From Conyzicola nivalis_A (GTDB lineage: Bacteria; Actinomycetota; Actinomycetes; Actinomycetales; Microbacteriaceae), in contig NZ_JBEPSJ010000001.1 of assembly GCF_040548875.1 (NCBI RefSeq), positions 310,001 to 374,000 on the forward strand: a DNA stretch of 64,000 nt. The letters are read 5' to 3'. The notes under the pieces were generated by a model. The model was not told the origin of the DNA. It ran no database searches and saw nothing but the letters and a program-made list of their open reading frames with translations. Positions 23,201-32,136 of the stretch are shown piece by piece; position 1 is the first letter of the stretch; each line of letters opens with the position of its first letter. The translations under genes were made by a program, and so were the position numbers.

Positions 23201-26173
23201 CGCGGCGACGAGACGCGCAACCCCGTGGCGATCGAAGACGAAGTGAACGTGCGCCCCGGCGCTACCGTGTCGGTGCAGGTGCTCGCCAACGACTCCGACC
23301 CCGACGGCAGTCCGCTGCGGGTGGTCGCGGTGCAGCCGAACGACGACAGCCTCACCGCCGAGATCGACGACGACACCATCGTCGACATCACTGCCCCCAC
23401 AGCGGAAGGCATCTACGGGCTCGTCTACTCGATCGAGAACGAGGTCGGCGGGTCGAGCTCGAACTTCGTGACGGTGGTCGTCAGCGACGACGCCCCGCTC
23501 GCGTACCCGCTGGCTCGCGACACGGTGCTCACCCTCACCGACGTGCTCGACCGCACCGCCATCAACGTCGACGTGCTCGACAACGTGTTCTTCGCCGACG
23601 GCGACGCGCGCGATCTCGATCTCGCGATCGTCCCCGGCTACGGGGGCAGCGCGACGGTCACTGCGCGCAAGGAGATCCGAGTCACCATCACAGACGAGCG
23701 GCAGATCATCCCGTTCGCGGTCTCCCATCCCGACGACAGCTCCGCCCGCTCGTACGCGTTCATCTGGGTGCCCGGGTACAAAGACGCCCTGCCGCAGCTC
23801 AACCGTGACGCGCCCCGGCTGCAGGTCGTGAGCGAGGAGACCCTGCGGATCGACCTCAACGACTACGTGATCGCCGTCGACGGCAAGAAGGTGCGCCTGA
23901 CCGACTCGAGCACCGTGCGCGCGACGCACGCCGACGGCTCGTCGCTGGTCGTCAACTCGAGCACGCTCTCCTTCACCTCCGCCGACCTGTACTTCGGGGC
24001 GGCATCGATCTCGTTCGAGGTCACAGACGGCACCTCGGCCAACGACCCGGAGGGTCGGAAGGCCAGTCTCGTGCTGCCGATCACCGTGAAGCCGCGTCAG
24101 AACCAGCCGCCGGTGTTCAGCGGAGCCAGCATCGACTTCGAACCGGGCCAGGAGAAGGTCATCGACCTCGCCAACCTGACCAACTACCCGTACGCCGACG
24201 ACCTCGACGAGCTCGTCTACTCCGTGCGCGAGCCCGCACCGGTCGGATTCAGCCACCAGCTCGTCGGCCAGAGCCTGACCCTCCGCGCCGACGACACGGC
24301 CGCGAAGGGCTCGACCACGGCGATCTCCCTCGGGGTGCGCGATGCCACGGCCGAGGGACAGGCGGGCCGAATCCAGCTGCGCGTCGTCCCCTCCACCCGC
24401 CCGCTCGCGATCCCGGCGACCGACAACGCGGTGGTAAAGCGCGGTCAGTCGACGGTGGTCGACGTTCTGTCCAACGACGAGGCGACCAACCCGTTCCCCG
24501 GCGAGCCGCTGCGCGTCGTCGCGGTACGCGGCATCGACGGCGGTTCGCTGCCCGCCGGCGTCGCGGTGACCGCCTCGAACGACAACCGCAGGCTCACCGT
24601 CACGGTGGCGGCGACGGCCGCTCCGGTCGACGCGATGGTTCAGTATCAGGTGGCCGACGCGAGCCGTGACAGCGACCGGTACGTCTGGGGATCGGTACGG
24701 ATCTCCGTTCAAGACGTGCCGGATGCCCCGGCCAAGCCCACTCGCCAGGGGAGCAGTATCAGCGGCGAGCTCGTGCTGCGCATCACGGCGCCGGTCACGA
24801 ACAACTCGCCGATCACGAACTACCGCGTGACGACCGCGAGCGGGTACGCGTTCGACTGCGGCACGCAGCTGATCTGCGCCCTGCCAGGCCTCGTCGTGGG
24901 CGAGCCGTACCGGTTCCAGGTGACGGCCGTCAACGCCATCGGGCCGAGCGCGCCGAGCGCGCCCAGCGACGCGTACACGGTCGACTACCTTCCCGCGGCT
25001 CCCGTGGTGACGGCCGAGGCATCGACCGCGGAGGTCGCCCCGACCGGAGGCGCGCTCACCGTCTCCTGGCCCGCCGTCGACGACCCGACGCCGGGCACAG
25101 CGGTCACCGGCTACACCGTCGAGGTCGACGGCCTGCCGCCCCGCGACGTCTCTCGAGCGGTCACGACCACGACCTTCCGCGACCTCCCGGCCGCGACGAG
25201 CTACTCGGTCAGGGTCTACGCCCGCAACAGCGCCCAGGTGGGCTCGGCCGGCGACTGGCGCCGCTCGAACCTCGCGACGGCGACCACCATCGGCCTGCCC
25301 ACCCCTCCGCAGCCCGGGCCGAGTGCGGTGAGCGGCCTGAACGGCGCGATCAGTGTCTCCTGGGGGGCTTTCGCGCCGAACGGCGGCGGCGAGGTGACCT
25401 ACGCCGTGCGTCGCACGACCACGGGCGAGCCCGCCCCCACGGCCTGCGTGTCGCCGACGGCGTCGACGGGCACATCGCTGTCGTGGACCGACTCGGGGCG
25501 CAGCGACGCGGTCAGCTACACGTACTACGTCTTCGCCGACAACGGCCGATACTGCTCCGTCGCGTCGACCGGCCCCGCCGAGGGCAAGCTGCCGCCGGGC
25601 GAGGTCATCGGCAGCGTGATCCTCACCGATCGCGAAACGGGGCAGCTCGACGTGCAGGCGGTGATCAACGGGGTCAGATTCGGCATCGCCGGCCGTTACG
25701 AGTACCGCGTCGCCGGCGGAAACTGGGCGCCCGTGACCCCCGGCCAGTGGCTCACGTCGACGGGGGACTCCTCGGTCTACGGCACATCCGTCGCGGTCAG
25801 CTACCGGGCCTGCCGTGACGCCTCGACCGACTACTGCGGGCCGGAGTCCGGTGCGGGCTCCGCGACGCCTCTCAACGGGGTCGCCTCGATCGCCAGCTGC
25901 ACGCCACCCGCGGGCAGCGACCAGGGTTCGCTAGTGCTGGCACGTCCGCTCAGCTCGCCGTCGCAGAGCGTGTCGTACAGCGTGTCCTTCAATCGACCGC
26001 TCGCGGGCGACATCGGAGGACCGCTCATCCCGAACTGGGGCGCGTTCGAGACCTACAATGAGGGAGATCCTGTACCGTCGGGAACCGCCGGAGTCCGGGT
26101 GAGAACGACGGTATCGGCCGGGGGAACGTCGTTTGGCGATGCCCCCGTGCTAGAGAGTGTGTGCGGCAGTTGA
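20285..26173 (+). CDS. Giant surface protein with Ig/cadherin-like and Fn3 domains
   Basis: A 1962-residue protein with one membrane-spanning segment near residues 14-34 and the rest outside the cell. Residues about 40-390 look beta-propeller-like. From about 400 to 1470 there are repeated Ig/cadherin-like domains marked by VAVDDAF, then G-x-STVLPVLLNDYDPNAD, and later VLANDSDPDGS; such domains often bind calcium. From about 1480 to 1800 come fibronectin type III domains (NSPITNYRVTTASGYAF, GYTVEVDGL, TYAVRRTTTGE). The C-terminus holds several Cys pairs and no LPXTG sorting signal. It is the fn3 gene of a PFNA-like cluster. Likely adhesion, mechanosensing or cell-surface signalling; the ligand is unknown. 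Start ATG follows GGTGAGTGGCGC only weakly; translational coupling to the kinase 7 bases upstream is likely. Confidence 0.9.
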   Translation: MIRDWIRGHKSLVTTVTSGSLVAALVATIAVVSNGYSAQRLDLNDASVWVSNGADQFIGRANTEVFELNTVVAGASAELDVVQRGSTVLMFDRSDATLDLVDAATSTVTESVPLPPLQPAVFLAGDNVVLFSQGTGEVWIIPLADLSDFDTGQEATLSLGANSAVSVDPDGLLFAFSPETNKVYRVDAAMASTGAVTADATASTELGGTTGDYAVTSVGGRWAVLDIEADRVEVAGRVVDLADSLGDSAGDGAAGVRLQAPSSAGGPLLIAHSSGLIGLSLGGGDPTSLVTDGGGTAAAPTVVDGCAYAAWSNGRSWQRCDGEPSTRSLENMPANARLEFQVNGARTVLNDAAGGASWAVQADGELIDNWSDLIDVDEDEQQVEQNDDNTPPEIEKTQLPPVAVDDAFGARPGRSTVLPVLLNDYDPNADVIVVSSVTDIDPAVGRIDLIQDRQQLQLTLEPGAAGTVNFGYTIDDGRGGTASANVEVAIRQPGENSPPQQARATKTTLASGGTVTVSTLDDWIDPDGDPFYLVSATAPSQITASFKPEGTVILTDAGSGMGPSSVSLVASDGTASAAGSLSVETMAADEVPLVAESFVVPAHTGKETTVSPLDHVRGGNGSVRLNAVPAKAGVTITPSYETGTFRFITDEPRSHYLEYTVTDNEQTATGLIRVDVTAPPDANTKPVTIPKTMFVPTLSSRSVDVAATDIDPAGGVLLVTGVVDVPATSGIRAEVLEQRSVRVTLTGPLQGPVSFGYRITNGLSEAMGTITVIEVAPPTRLQPPIARDDSATVRVGDAITIDVMQNDEQPDGEPITLNPVLVDGLSGSSGLLFASGDSLRYLAPTTTGNFTAVYEIVGPLGQTAQAQLSIEVREPNAETNTPPVPKTVVARVLAGESVRIEIPLDGIDPDGDSVQLLGQESSPEKGGVVAVGATSIDYEAGDYSAGTDAFTYTVRDALGARATGTVRVGISPRGDETRNPVAIEDEVNVRPGATVSVQVLANDSDPDGSPLRVVAVQPNDDSLTAEIDDDTIVDITAPTAEGIYGLVYSIENEVGGSSSNFVTVVVSDDAPLAYPLARDTVLTLTDVLDRTAINVDVLDNVFFADGDARDLDLAIVPGYGGSATVTARKEIRVTITDERQIIPFAVSHPDDSSARSYAFIWVPGYKDALPQLNRDAPRLQVVSEETLRIDLNDYVIAVDGKKVRLTDSSTVRATHADGSSLVVNSSTLSFTSADLYFGAASISFEVTDGTSANDPEGRKASLVLPITVKPRQNQPPVFSGASIDFEPGQEKVIDLANLTNYPYADDLDELVYSVREPAPVGFSHQLVGQSLTLRADDTAAKGSTTAISLGVRDATAEGQAGRIQLRVVPSTRPLAIPATDNAVVKRGQSTVVDVLSNDEATNPFPGEPLRVVAVRGIDGGSLPAGVAVTASNDNRRLTVTVAATAAPVDAMVQYQVADASRDSDRYVWGSVRISVQDVPDAPAKPTRQGSSISGELVLRITAPVTNNSPITNYRVTTASGYAFDCGTQLICALPGLVVGEPYRFQVTAVNAIGPSAPSAPSDAYTVDYLPAAPVVTAEASTAEVAPTGGALTVSWPAVDDPTPGTAVTGYTVEVDGLPPRDVSRAVTTTTFRDLPAATSYSVRVYARNSAQVGSAGDWRRSNLATATTIGLPTPPQPGPSAVSGLNGAISVSWGAFAPNGGGEVTYAVRRTTTGEPAPTACVSPTASTGTSLSWTDSGRSDAVSYTYYVFADNGRYCSVASTGPAEGKLPPGEVIGSVILTDRETGQLDVQAVINGVRFGIAGRYEYRVAGGNWAPVTPGQWLTSTGDSSVYGTSVAVSYRACRDASTDYCGPESGAGSATPLNGVASIASCTPPAGSDQGSLVLARPLSSPSQSVSYSVSFNRPLAGDIGGPLIPNWGAFETYNEGDPVPSGTAGVRVRTTVSAGGTSFGDAPVLESVCGS

Positions 26174-26220
26174 TCGGCGCCCGCACAGACTCCGCCACGA
26201 CCCAACAGAGGGAACCCAGT

Positions 26221-27188
<968 letters not shown>

Positions 27189-27192
<4 letters not shown>

Positions 27193-28544
27193 CGCTGCGA
27201 TCCGACTCCCACTACCCGACGGCGACCGAGGGCCTCACCAACGCGCGAACCAAGCTCGTAGGTAATCGAACCGGATTCGTCGCCGACGCCGTGATCACCA
27301 CCGTGCGCTTCGCCGGCGCGCTGCGCTCGGTGCTCGCGCGCCTCGCGCGACGGGCGGCCGCGGTCGTGACCCCGCTCGGCTGGGTGGTGCTGGCGATCAT
27401 CCCCGTCGCCCTGTTCGCCGGGTACGGACTCGGGTGGGTCGAGCTCGTGGTCGCGGGATTCGCCGGCGTCGTTCTCGTGGCCGTCGCGGTCGTCTATCTC
27501 ATCGGTCGCAATTCGATCGAGATCGGGCTCGATGTCGCCCACTCGCGCGTCGTCGTCGGCGAAGTCGCGACCGGCACTGTCACCGTCCGCAACGCCGGAA
27601 TCGGCCGCACCCTCGGAGTCACCGTCGAGATCCCCGTGGCCCACGGGCTCGCCGAGATCGCCGTCCCCAGTCTCGCCCGCGGAGCCCAGTCGGTGCAGCG
27701 CTTCTCGATCCCCACGAGGCGGCGCGGCGTCGTCGCCGTCGGTCCAGCGCGCACCGTGCGCGCCGACCCGATCGGCCTGGTGCGCCGCGAGCTGCTCTGG
27801 ACCGACTCCACCGACCTCTACATCCACCCGCGCACCATCGGAATACCCAGCATGAGCGCGGGGCTGGTGCGCGACCTCGAGGGGTCGCCCACTCGCGACC
27901 TGACCAACTCCGACATCGCCTTCCACGCGCTGCGCGAATACCAGCCGGGAGACGAACGGCGAAACATCCACTGGAGGTCCACGGCCAAGACCGGCACCTA
28001 CATGGTGCGCCAGTTCGAGCAGACGCGGCGCAGCCACCTGGTGATCGCGCTGAGCCTCGCCCACGCCGACTACGCCTCCGACGAGGAGTTCGAGATGGCG
28101 GTGAGCGTCGCCGGCTCGCTCGGATCCCGAGCCATCCGGGAGATCCGGGAGGTCTCCGTCGTCGTGAGCGAGAAGACCCCGGAGTTCGCCGCTCGCAAGG
28201 TCGTCGCCGTACGCGCCCTGTCCACACGCAGCCGGGTGAAACTGCTCGACGAGCTCGCCGTGGTCGAGTCGGCGGAGACCGCGATCGCCATCACCGACAT
28301 CGCGCGCGTCGCGGGAGCACAGGTCGCCGGCGTGTCCGTCGCGTTCCTCATCTGCGGATCGACCACTACCGCGACAGAGCTGCGCGCCGCATCGACGAAG
28401 TTCCCCGTGGGCGTCGAAGTGATCGCTGTGGTCTGCGACCCCGATGCAGCCCCGTCGCTGCGCACGGCCCCGGGGCTCAGCGTGCTCACCATCGGGTACC
28501 TCGAAGACCTGCCCAAGTCGCTCGCCAGGGTGGTGGCCGCGTGA
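27189..28544 (+). CDS. DUF58 membrane protein (surface locus)
   Basis: A 451-residue protein with a pair of transmembrane segments at about residues 57-100 (GWVVLAIIPVALFAGYGLGW and a second just after), then an extracytoplasmic Ig-like part and the DUF58 domain. The domain signature REYQPGDERRNIHWRSTAKT is near residues 253-272, followed by a von Willebrand-like fold (HLVIALSLAHADYA). DUF58 proteins partner MoxR ATPases. GTG start overlaps the MoxR stop and its own stop overlaps the next start, so the three proteins are translationally coupled and probably made in fixed ratio. Confidence 0.93.
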
Positions 28545-30922
28545 GACGCCCCCGACCTGCTGCGTCCTACATCGTCGCGAACACCGCGATGCTGTGGCTG
28601 GGCATCGCGCTCGCCTCCATCGCCCTCTGGCCCATCTACCAGAGCGCGGCAATCGTCCTCCTCGTGGCGGTGACGACGGTCGCCGGCTCCGCGATAGCCA
28701 TCCTCGGCGCGGTCTTCCGCTGGTCGTCGCCCGTGGTCCTGGCGGCCACGGTCGTCGCCTTCCTCCTGCTGGGGGTGCCCCTCGCCGTCCCTCAGCAGGC
28801 GCTCTACGGCGTCCTTCCCACCCTCGACGGGCTCGTCCAGCTCGTGAGCTCGGTCGCCCTCGGCTGGAAGCAGCTGCTCACCATCACCCTCCCGGTCGGC
28901 ACGTACCAGGGCCTCCTGGTGCCGGCGTTCGTGCTCGTACTCGGCGTCTCGGTGTGCTCTCTCACCGCCGCGCTGCGTGCCCGCCGCGGCGGCCTCGCGG
29001 TGATGGGGCCGATCGTGCTCTTCGTCGTTGCCGCGGCGTTCGGGCCCGACTACGCGATACTCCCGCTCTTCGTCTCGCTCGCACTCATCGTCAGCAGCCT
29101 GGTCTGGCTCATGTGGCGACGCTGGTACGCACGGCGGAACGCCGTTCGGCTGCTCGCTCGCGAGGCAAGGTCGACCGACGGAACCGGGGCGGTCGTGCCG
29201 TCGGAGCACAGGCTCGTCGGCCTGCGCACGATAGTCGCGGCGGGGGTCATCCTCGCTGTCGCCGGCGCCGCCGGAGCGGGAGCCGCCACTCTCGCCCCGC
29301 CGACAGGTCCGCGCGAGGTCCTGCGCGCCGCCCTCGTGCAGCCATTCGACCCGCGCGACTACGTGAGCCCGCTCGCCGGCTTCCGTCGCTACCTCCAGAC
29401 CGGCGAGTCCACCGATGTGCTGTTCACCGTCACCGGCCTGCCCACCGACGCGCGCATCCGCGTCGCGACCCTCGACACGTACGACGGCATCGTCTACTCG
29501 GTCGGGAGCGAGGCCGTCGCGAGCGAGTCCGGATCGTTCACCCGGGTGCCCTACCGCTTCGACCAGTCGTCGGTCGAGGGCGACCCCGTCTCGATCGACG
29601 TCACGGTGGAGGGGTACACCGGGGTGTGGGTTCCCACCGTGGGCCGGCTCGAGTCCGTGGCCTTCACCGGTTCGCGTTCCGCGACGCTGCGCGACCGGTT
29701 CTACTACAACGACACCGCGGCGACCGCCGCGGTGCTGGGCGGCGTGCGCGCGGGCGACCGGTACCGGCTCGAGGCCGTGCTGCCCGACCAGCCGGCTCCT
29801 GGTGCGCTGCAGGCACTGCGGCCCGGTGCGGCGGTCGTGCCGGAGATCGGTGTGCTGCCCGCCGAGATCGAGACCGTGCTCGACCGCTACACCGACGGCG
29901 TCGAGGGCGCGGGTCCGCAGCTCGCCGTGATGATCGCCGGACTGCGCGAGAACGGGTACATCAGCCATGGAATCGGCGCCGACGAGCCTCCCAGCCGTTC
30001 GGGGCACTCGGCAGACCGCGTCACCCAGCTGCTCACCGACCAGCGGATGATCGGAGACGCCGAGCAGTACGCCGTCACCGCGGCCCTGATGGCGCGTCAG
30101 CTCGGTTTCCCGGCGCGGGTCGTCTTCGGGTTCGCCCCCGACGTCCAGTCGGGCGAGACCCGCGTCACCGGCGCATCCGTCTCGGCGTGGATCGAGGTCG
30201 ACACCGTGGGCTTCGGCTGGGTGACGATCGACCCCACCCCGCCCGTGCGGCCGATCCCGGAGGAGCTTCCCGAGGAGCCGACGACGGTGTCCCGCCCGCA
30301 GTCGGTCATCCCGCCCCAGGTGGTCGAGCCGGACCGCCCGGTGGAGCAGACACCGCAGGAGTCCACGCCGGAGGAGCCAGCGACACTGCCCGAGTGGCTG
30401 GTCATCGTGCTCCTCATCGCACAGGTGCTCGGGTGGACGCTGCTCGCGGCCGCCGTCATCGCGTCGCCGTTCCTCGCGATCATGGCCGCAAAGCTGCGCA
30501 GGCGCCGTCGTCGCCGTCGCGCCGCCACCCCGCTCGCGCGCATCAGCGGGGGGTGGAACGAGTACCGCGACCGCGTCGTCGACCACGGGCTCACCCCGCC
30601 GGCCACCGCCACCCGACGAGAGCTCGCCACCGTCGTCGGCGGAAGCCAGCCGGTGATCCTCGCGGCGATCGCCGACCGTGCGATGTTCTCGCCCCGCCCG
30701 CCCACCGCCGAGGAAGCGGACAAGGTCTGGAAGGCGGTTCGCGAGCTCAGCGCCCACCTCGACAACGGCGCGACGCGCTGGCAGCGCTTCAAGGCACGCA
30801 TTTCGCTGCGGTCGCTTGGTAAAGTCGCTGGCGGGGGTCGCGTTCCGCGTCGCCCGAACGACAAGGGCACGAGGGATTCCACGCGTGCCGAGGCCAGCCA
30901 GGGTGAGGGGGCGACCCCGTGA
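28541..30922 (+). CDS. Transglutaminase-fold membrane protein, catalytic Cys and His lost
   Basis: A 793-residue protein of the TgpA/transglutaminase-like type. Roughly six to seven transmembrane segments occupy residues 1-255, followed by an extracytoplasmic region, the transglutaminase core at about 470-570, a Pro/Glu-rich linker, one more membrane segment near 625-650, and a basic cytoplasmic tail. In the core the catalytic Cys position reads GDAEQYA (Ala507) instead of G-D-C-E-x-[FY]-A, and the His position reads VSAWIEV (Ser548) instead of H-A-W-[VI]-E; the Asp remains (VTIDPTPP, Asp564). The codons GCC and TCG are clear, so it cannot work by the usual mechanism. Counterpart of tgm in PFNA. 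GTGA overlaps on both sides. Confidence 0.9.
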   Translation: MRRPRPAASYIVANTAMLWLGIALASIALWPIYQSAAIVLLVAVTTVAGSAIAILGAVFRWSSPVVLAATVVAFLLLGVPLAVPQQALYGVLPTLDGLVQLVSSVALGWKQLLTITLPVGTYQGLLVPAFVLVLGVSVCSLTAALRARRGGLAVMGPIVLFVVAAAFGPDYAILPLFVSLALIVSSLVWLMWRRWYARRNAVRLLAREARSTDGTGAVVPSEHRLVGLRTIVAAGVILAVAGAAGAGAATLAPPTGPREVLRAALVQPFDPRDYVSPLAGFRRYLQTGESTDVLFTVTGLPTDARIRVATLDTYDGIVYSVGSEAVASESGSFTRVPYRFDQSSVEGDPVSIDVTVEGYTGVWVPTVGRLESVAFTGSRSATLRDRFYYNDTAATAAVLGGVRAGDRYRLEAVLPDQPAPGALQALRPGAAVVPEIGVLPAEIETVLDRYTDGVEGAGPQLAVMIAGLRENGYISHGIGADEPPSRSGHSADRVTQLLTDQRMIGDAEQYAVTAALMARQLGFPARVVFGFAPDVQSGETRVTGASVSAWIEVDTVGFGWVTIDPTPPVRPIPEELPEEPTTVSRPQSVIPPQVVEPDRPVEQTPQESTPEEPATLPEWLVIVLLIAQVLGWTLLAAAVIASPFLAIMAAKLRRRRRRRRAATPLARISGGWNEYRDRVVDHGLTPPATATRRELATVVGGSQPVILAAIADRAMFSPRPPTAEEADKVWKAVRELSAHLDNGATRWQRFKARISLRSLGKVAGGGRVPRRPNDKGTRDSTRAEASQGEGATP

Positions 30923-32049
30923 ATTGCAGGAACTGCGGCACCGAGCTGCCGACGGGAGCACTGTTCTGCGGCGAGTGCGGAACCACCGTCGCCGTGCCGC
31001 GACTCGTCGAGCCGCACACGCGCCCGCGACCGGGTGACACCGCCATCATCCAGCCGATCGACATCCGAGCTCCCCGACTCGAGTTCCTCGAGCCGGATCC
31101 GGCCGACCTCGCTTCCGTCCGGCGGGATTCGCCTGCCGAGCCGGATATCGAGCCGCCCCTCGAACCCGCCGTCGACGCGGCCGTCGAGACGCAGTCCGCG
31201 CGGATGGCGGAGCCCGTCTCCGAGCCGATCGCAGAGCCGGCAGACGACGCCCCGCAGATCGAGACCAGCTCGGCCCGCCCGGTCACCGGTCGTGCGCCCG
31301 CCGGCCAGGCCGGCCCTTCCGCGCGAGCCCGCCCGAGGGTGCCCGACCCCTGGCCCGTCACAGACCACTCCTCGGTGCCGGTCGTCGAGGCGTCCTTCCC
31401 CACGACGATCGCCCCGGCGCCCGCAGCTGCGGGGACTTCCGCGTCCGCGCCGACTACCGCGGCGGTTCCCGCGCCTGTCCCGGAGCCCGCGCCCGCGCCC
31501 GCTCCAACGGCACCGCGACGGCTGACCCCGCCGGCCGCCGCACCGGTCTCACCGCCCCTCGCCCCGCCCGCGGTCCGTACGCCGCTCACGCCACCGGCAT
31601 CCGTCGCTCCGCCCGTCGTTGTTCCGCCCGTCGCCGAGCCGATCTCGCGCCGTCCGTCGAACGCCGCGTTCGAGAGCCAGCACGACGACGTGGAGGCGAC
31701 CCGCATCGTGCGCGGACGTCAGGGCGACCGGTTCGTGCTGCAGTTCAGCACCGGCGAGAACGCCACGGTGTTCGGAACCGGGCTCGTCGGCCGCAACCCC
31801 GTGCTGCAGCCCGGCGAGTTCGTCGACCAGCTCGTGACGATCCTCGACCAGGGCAAGTCGGTGTCGAAGACGCACCTCGAGTTCGGTCAGACCTCCGGGG
31901 TGTTCTGGGTGGTCGACCGTTTCTCCGCCAACGGGACGGTCGTGCGCCAGCCCGACGCTCCGCCGCAGCGGCTCGACCCCGGCAAGCGACAGCCGGTCGC
32001 GCGTGGAACCCGCGTCGACATCGGCGAGCAGTTCTTCGTCGTGAGCTGA
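30919..32049 (+). CDS. Zinc-ribbon and FHA domain protein
   Basis: A 376-residue cytoplasmic protein. The N-terminus is a zinc ribbon with Cys3, Cys6, Cys17 and Cys20 (CRNC and CGEC). A long Pro/Ala/Glu-rich, low-complexity linker covers about residues 30-245. The C-terminal FHA domain is at about 255-376 with LVGRNP, SVSKTHLEF and SANGTV, the loops that bind phosphothreonine. Short acidic-Thr-hydrophobic stretches (GDTAII near the N-terminus, EATRIV before the FHA domain) may be kinase sites. The GTG overlaps the preceding stop. As the second phosphothreonine reader of the locus it could bridge kinase output to the FtsK-like motor that follows 87 bases later. Confidence 0.9.
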   Translation: MNCRNCGTELPTGALFCGECGTTVAVPRLVEPHTRPRPGDTAIIQPIDIRAPRLEFLEPDPADLASVRRDSPAEPDIEPPLEPAVDAAVETQSARMAEPVSEPIAEPADDAPQIETSSARPVTGRAPAGQAGPSARARPRVPDPWPVTDHSSVPVVEASFPTTIAPAPAAAGTSASAPTTAAVPAPVPEPAPAPAPTAPRRLTPPAAAPVSPPLAPPAVRTPLTPPASVAPPVVVPPVAEPISRRPSNAAFESQHDDVEATRIVRGRQGDRFVLQFSTGENATVFGTGLVGRNPVLQPGEFVDQLVTILDQGKSVSKTHLEFGQTSGVFWVVDRFSANGTVVRQPDAPPQRLDPGKRQPVARGTRVDIGEQFFVVS

Positions 32050-32136
32050 CTCCTCCCCAGCCGGAGCGCGGGAGCCCGCTCCACGACTCTCGACGGACGC
32101 CGTCGGCCCGTGGCGGGCTGGTGTTCTGCTTGAAGC

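Noticed and set aside
22571..24712. Minus-strand open frame of 713 codons inside the giant surface protein gene
   Set aside because: Antisense to repeated Ig-like domains; no promoter or recognisable motif.
26100..26173. LPXTG-type sorting signal at the end of the giant surface protein
   Set aside because: The C-terminus ends in ESVCGS with no LPXTG, hydrophobic stretch or basic tail.
28070..30961. Minus-strand open frame of 963 codons
   Set aside because: Lies opposite the DUF58 and transglutaminase-fold genes; composition is His/Arg/Asp-rich shadow sequence and it has no domain.
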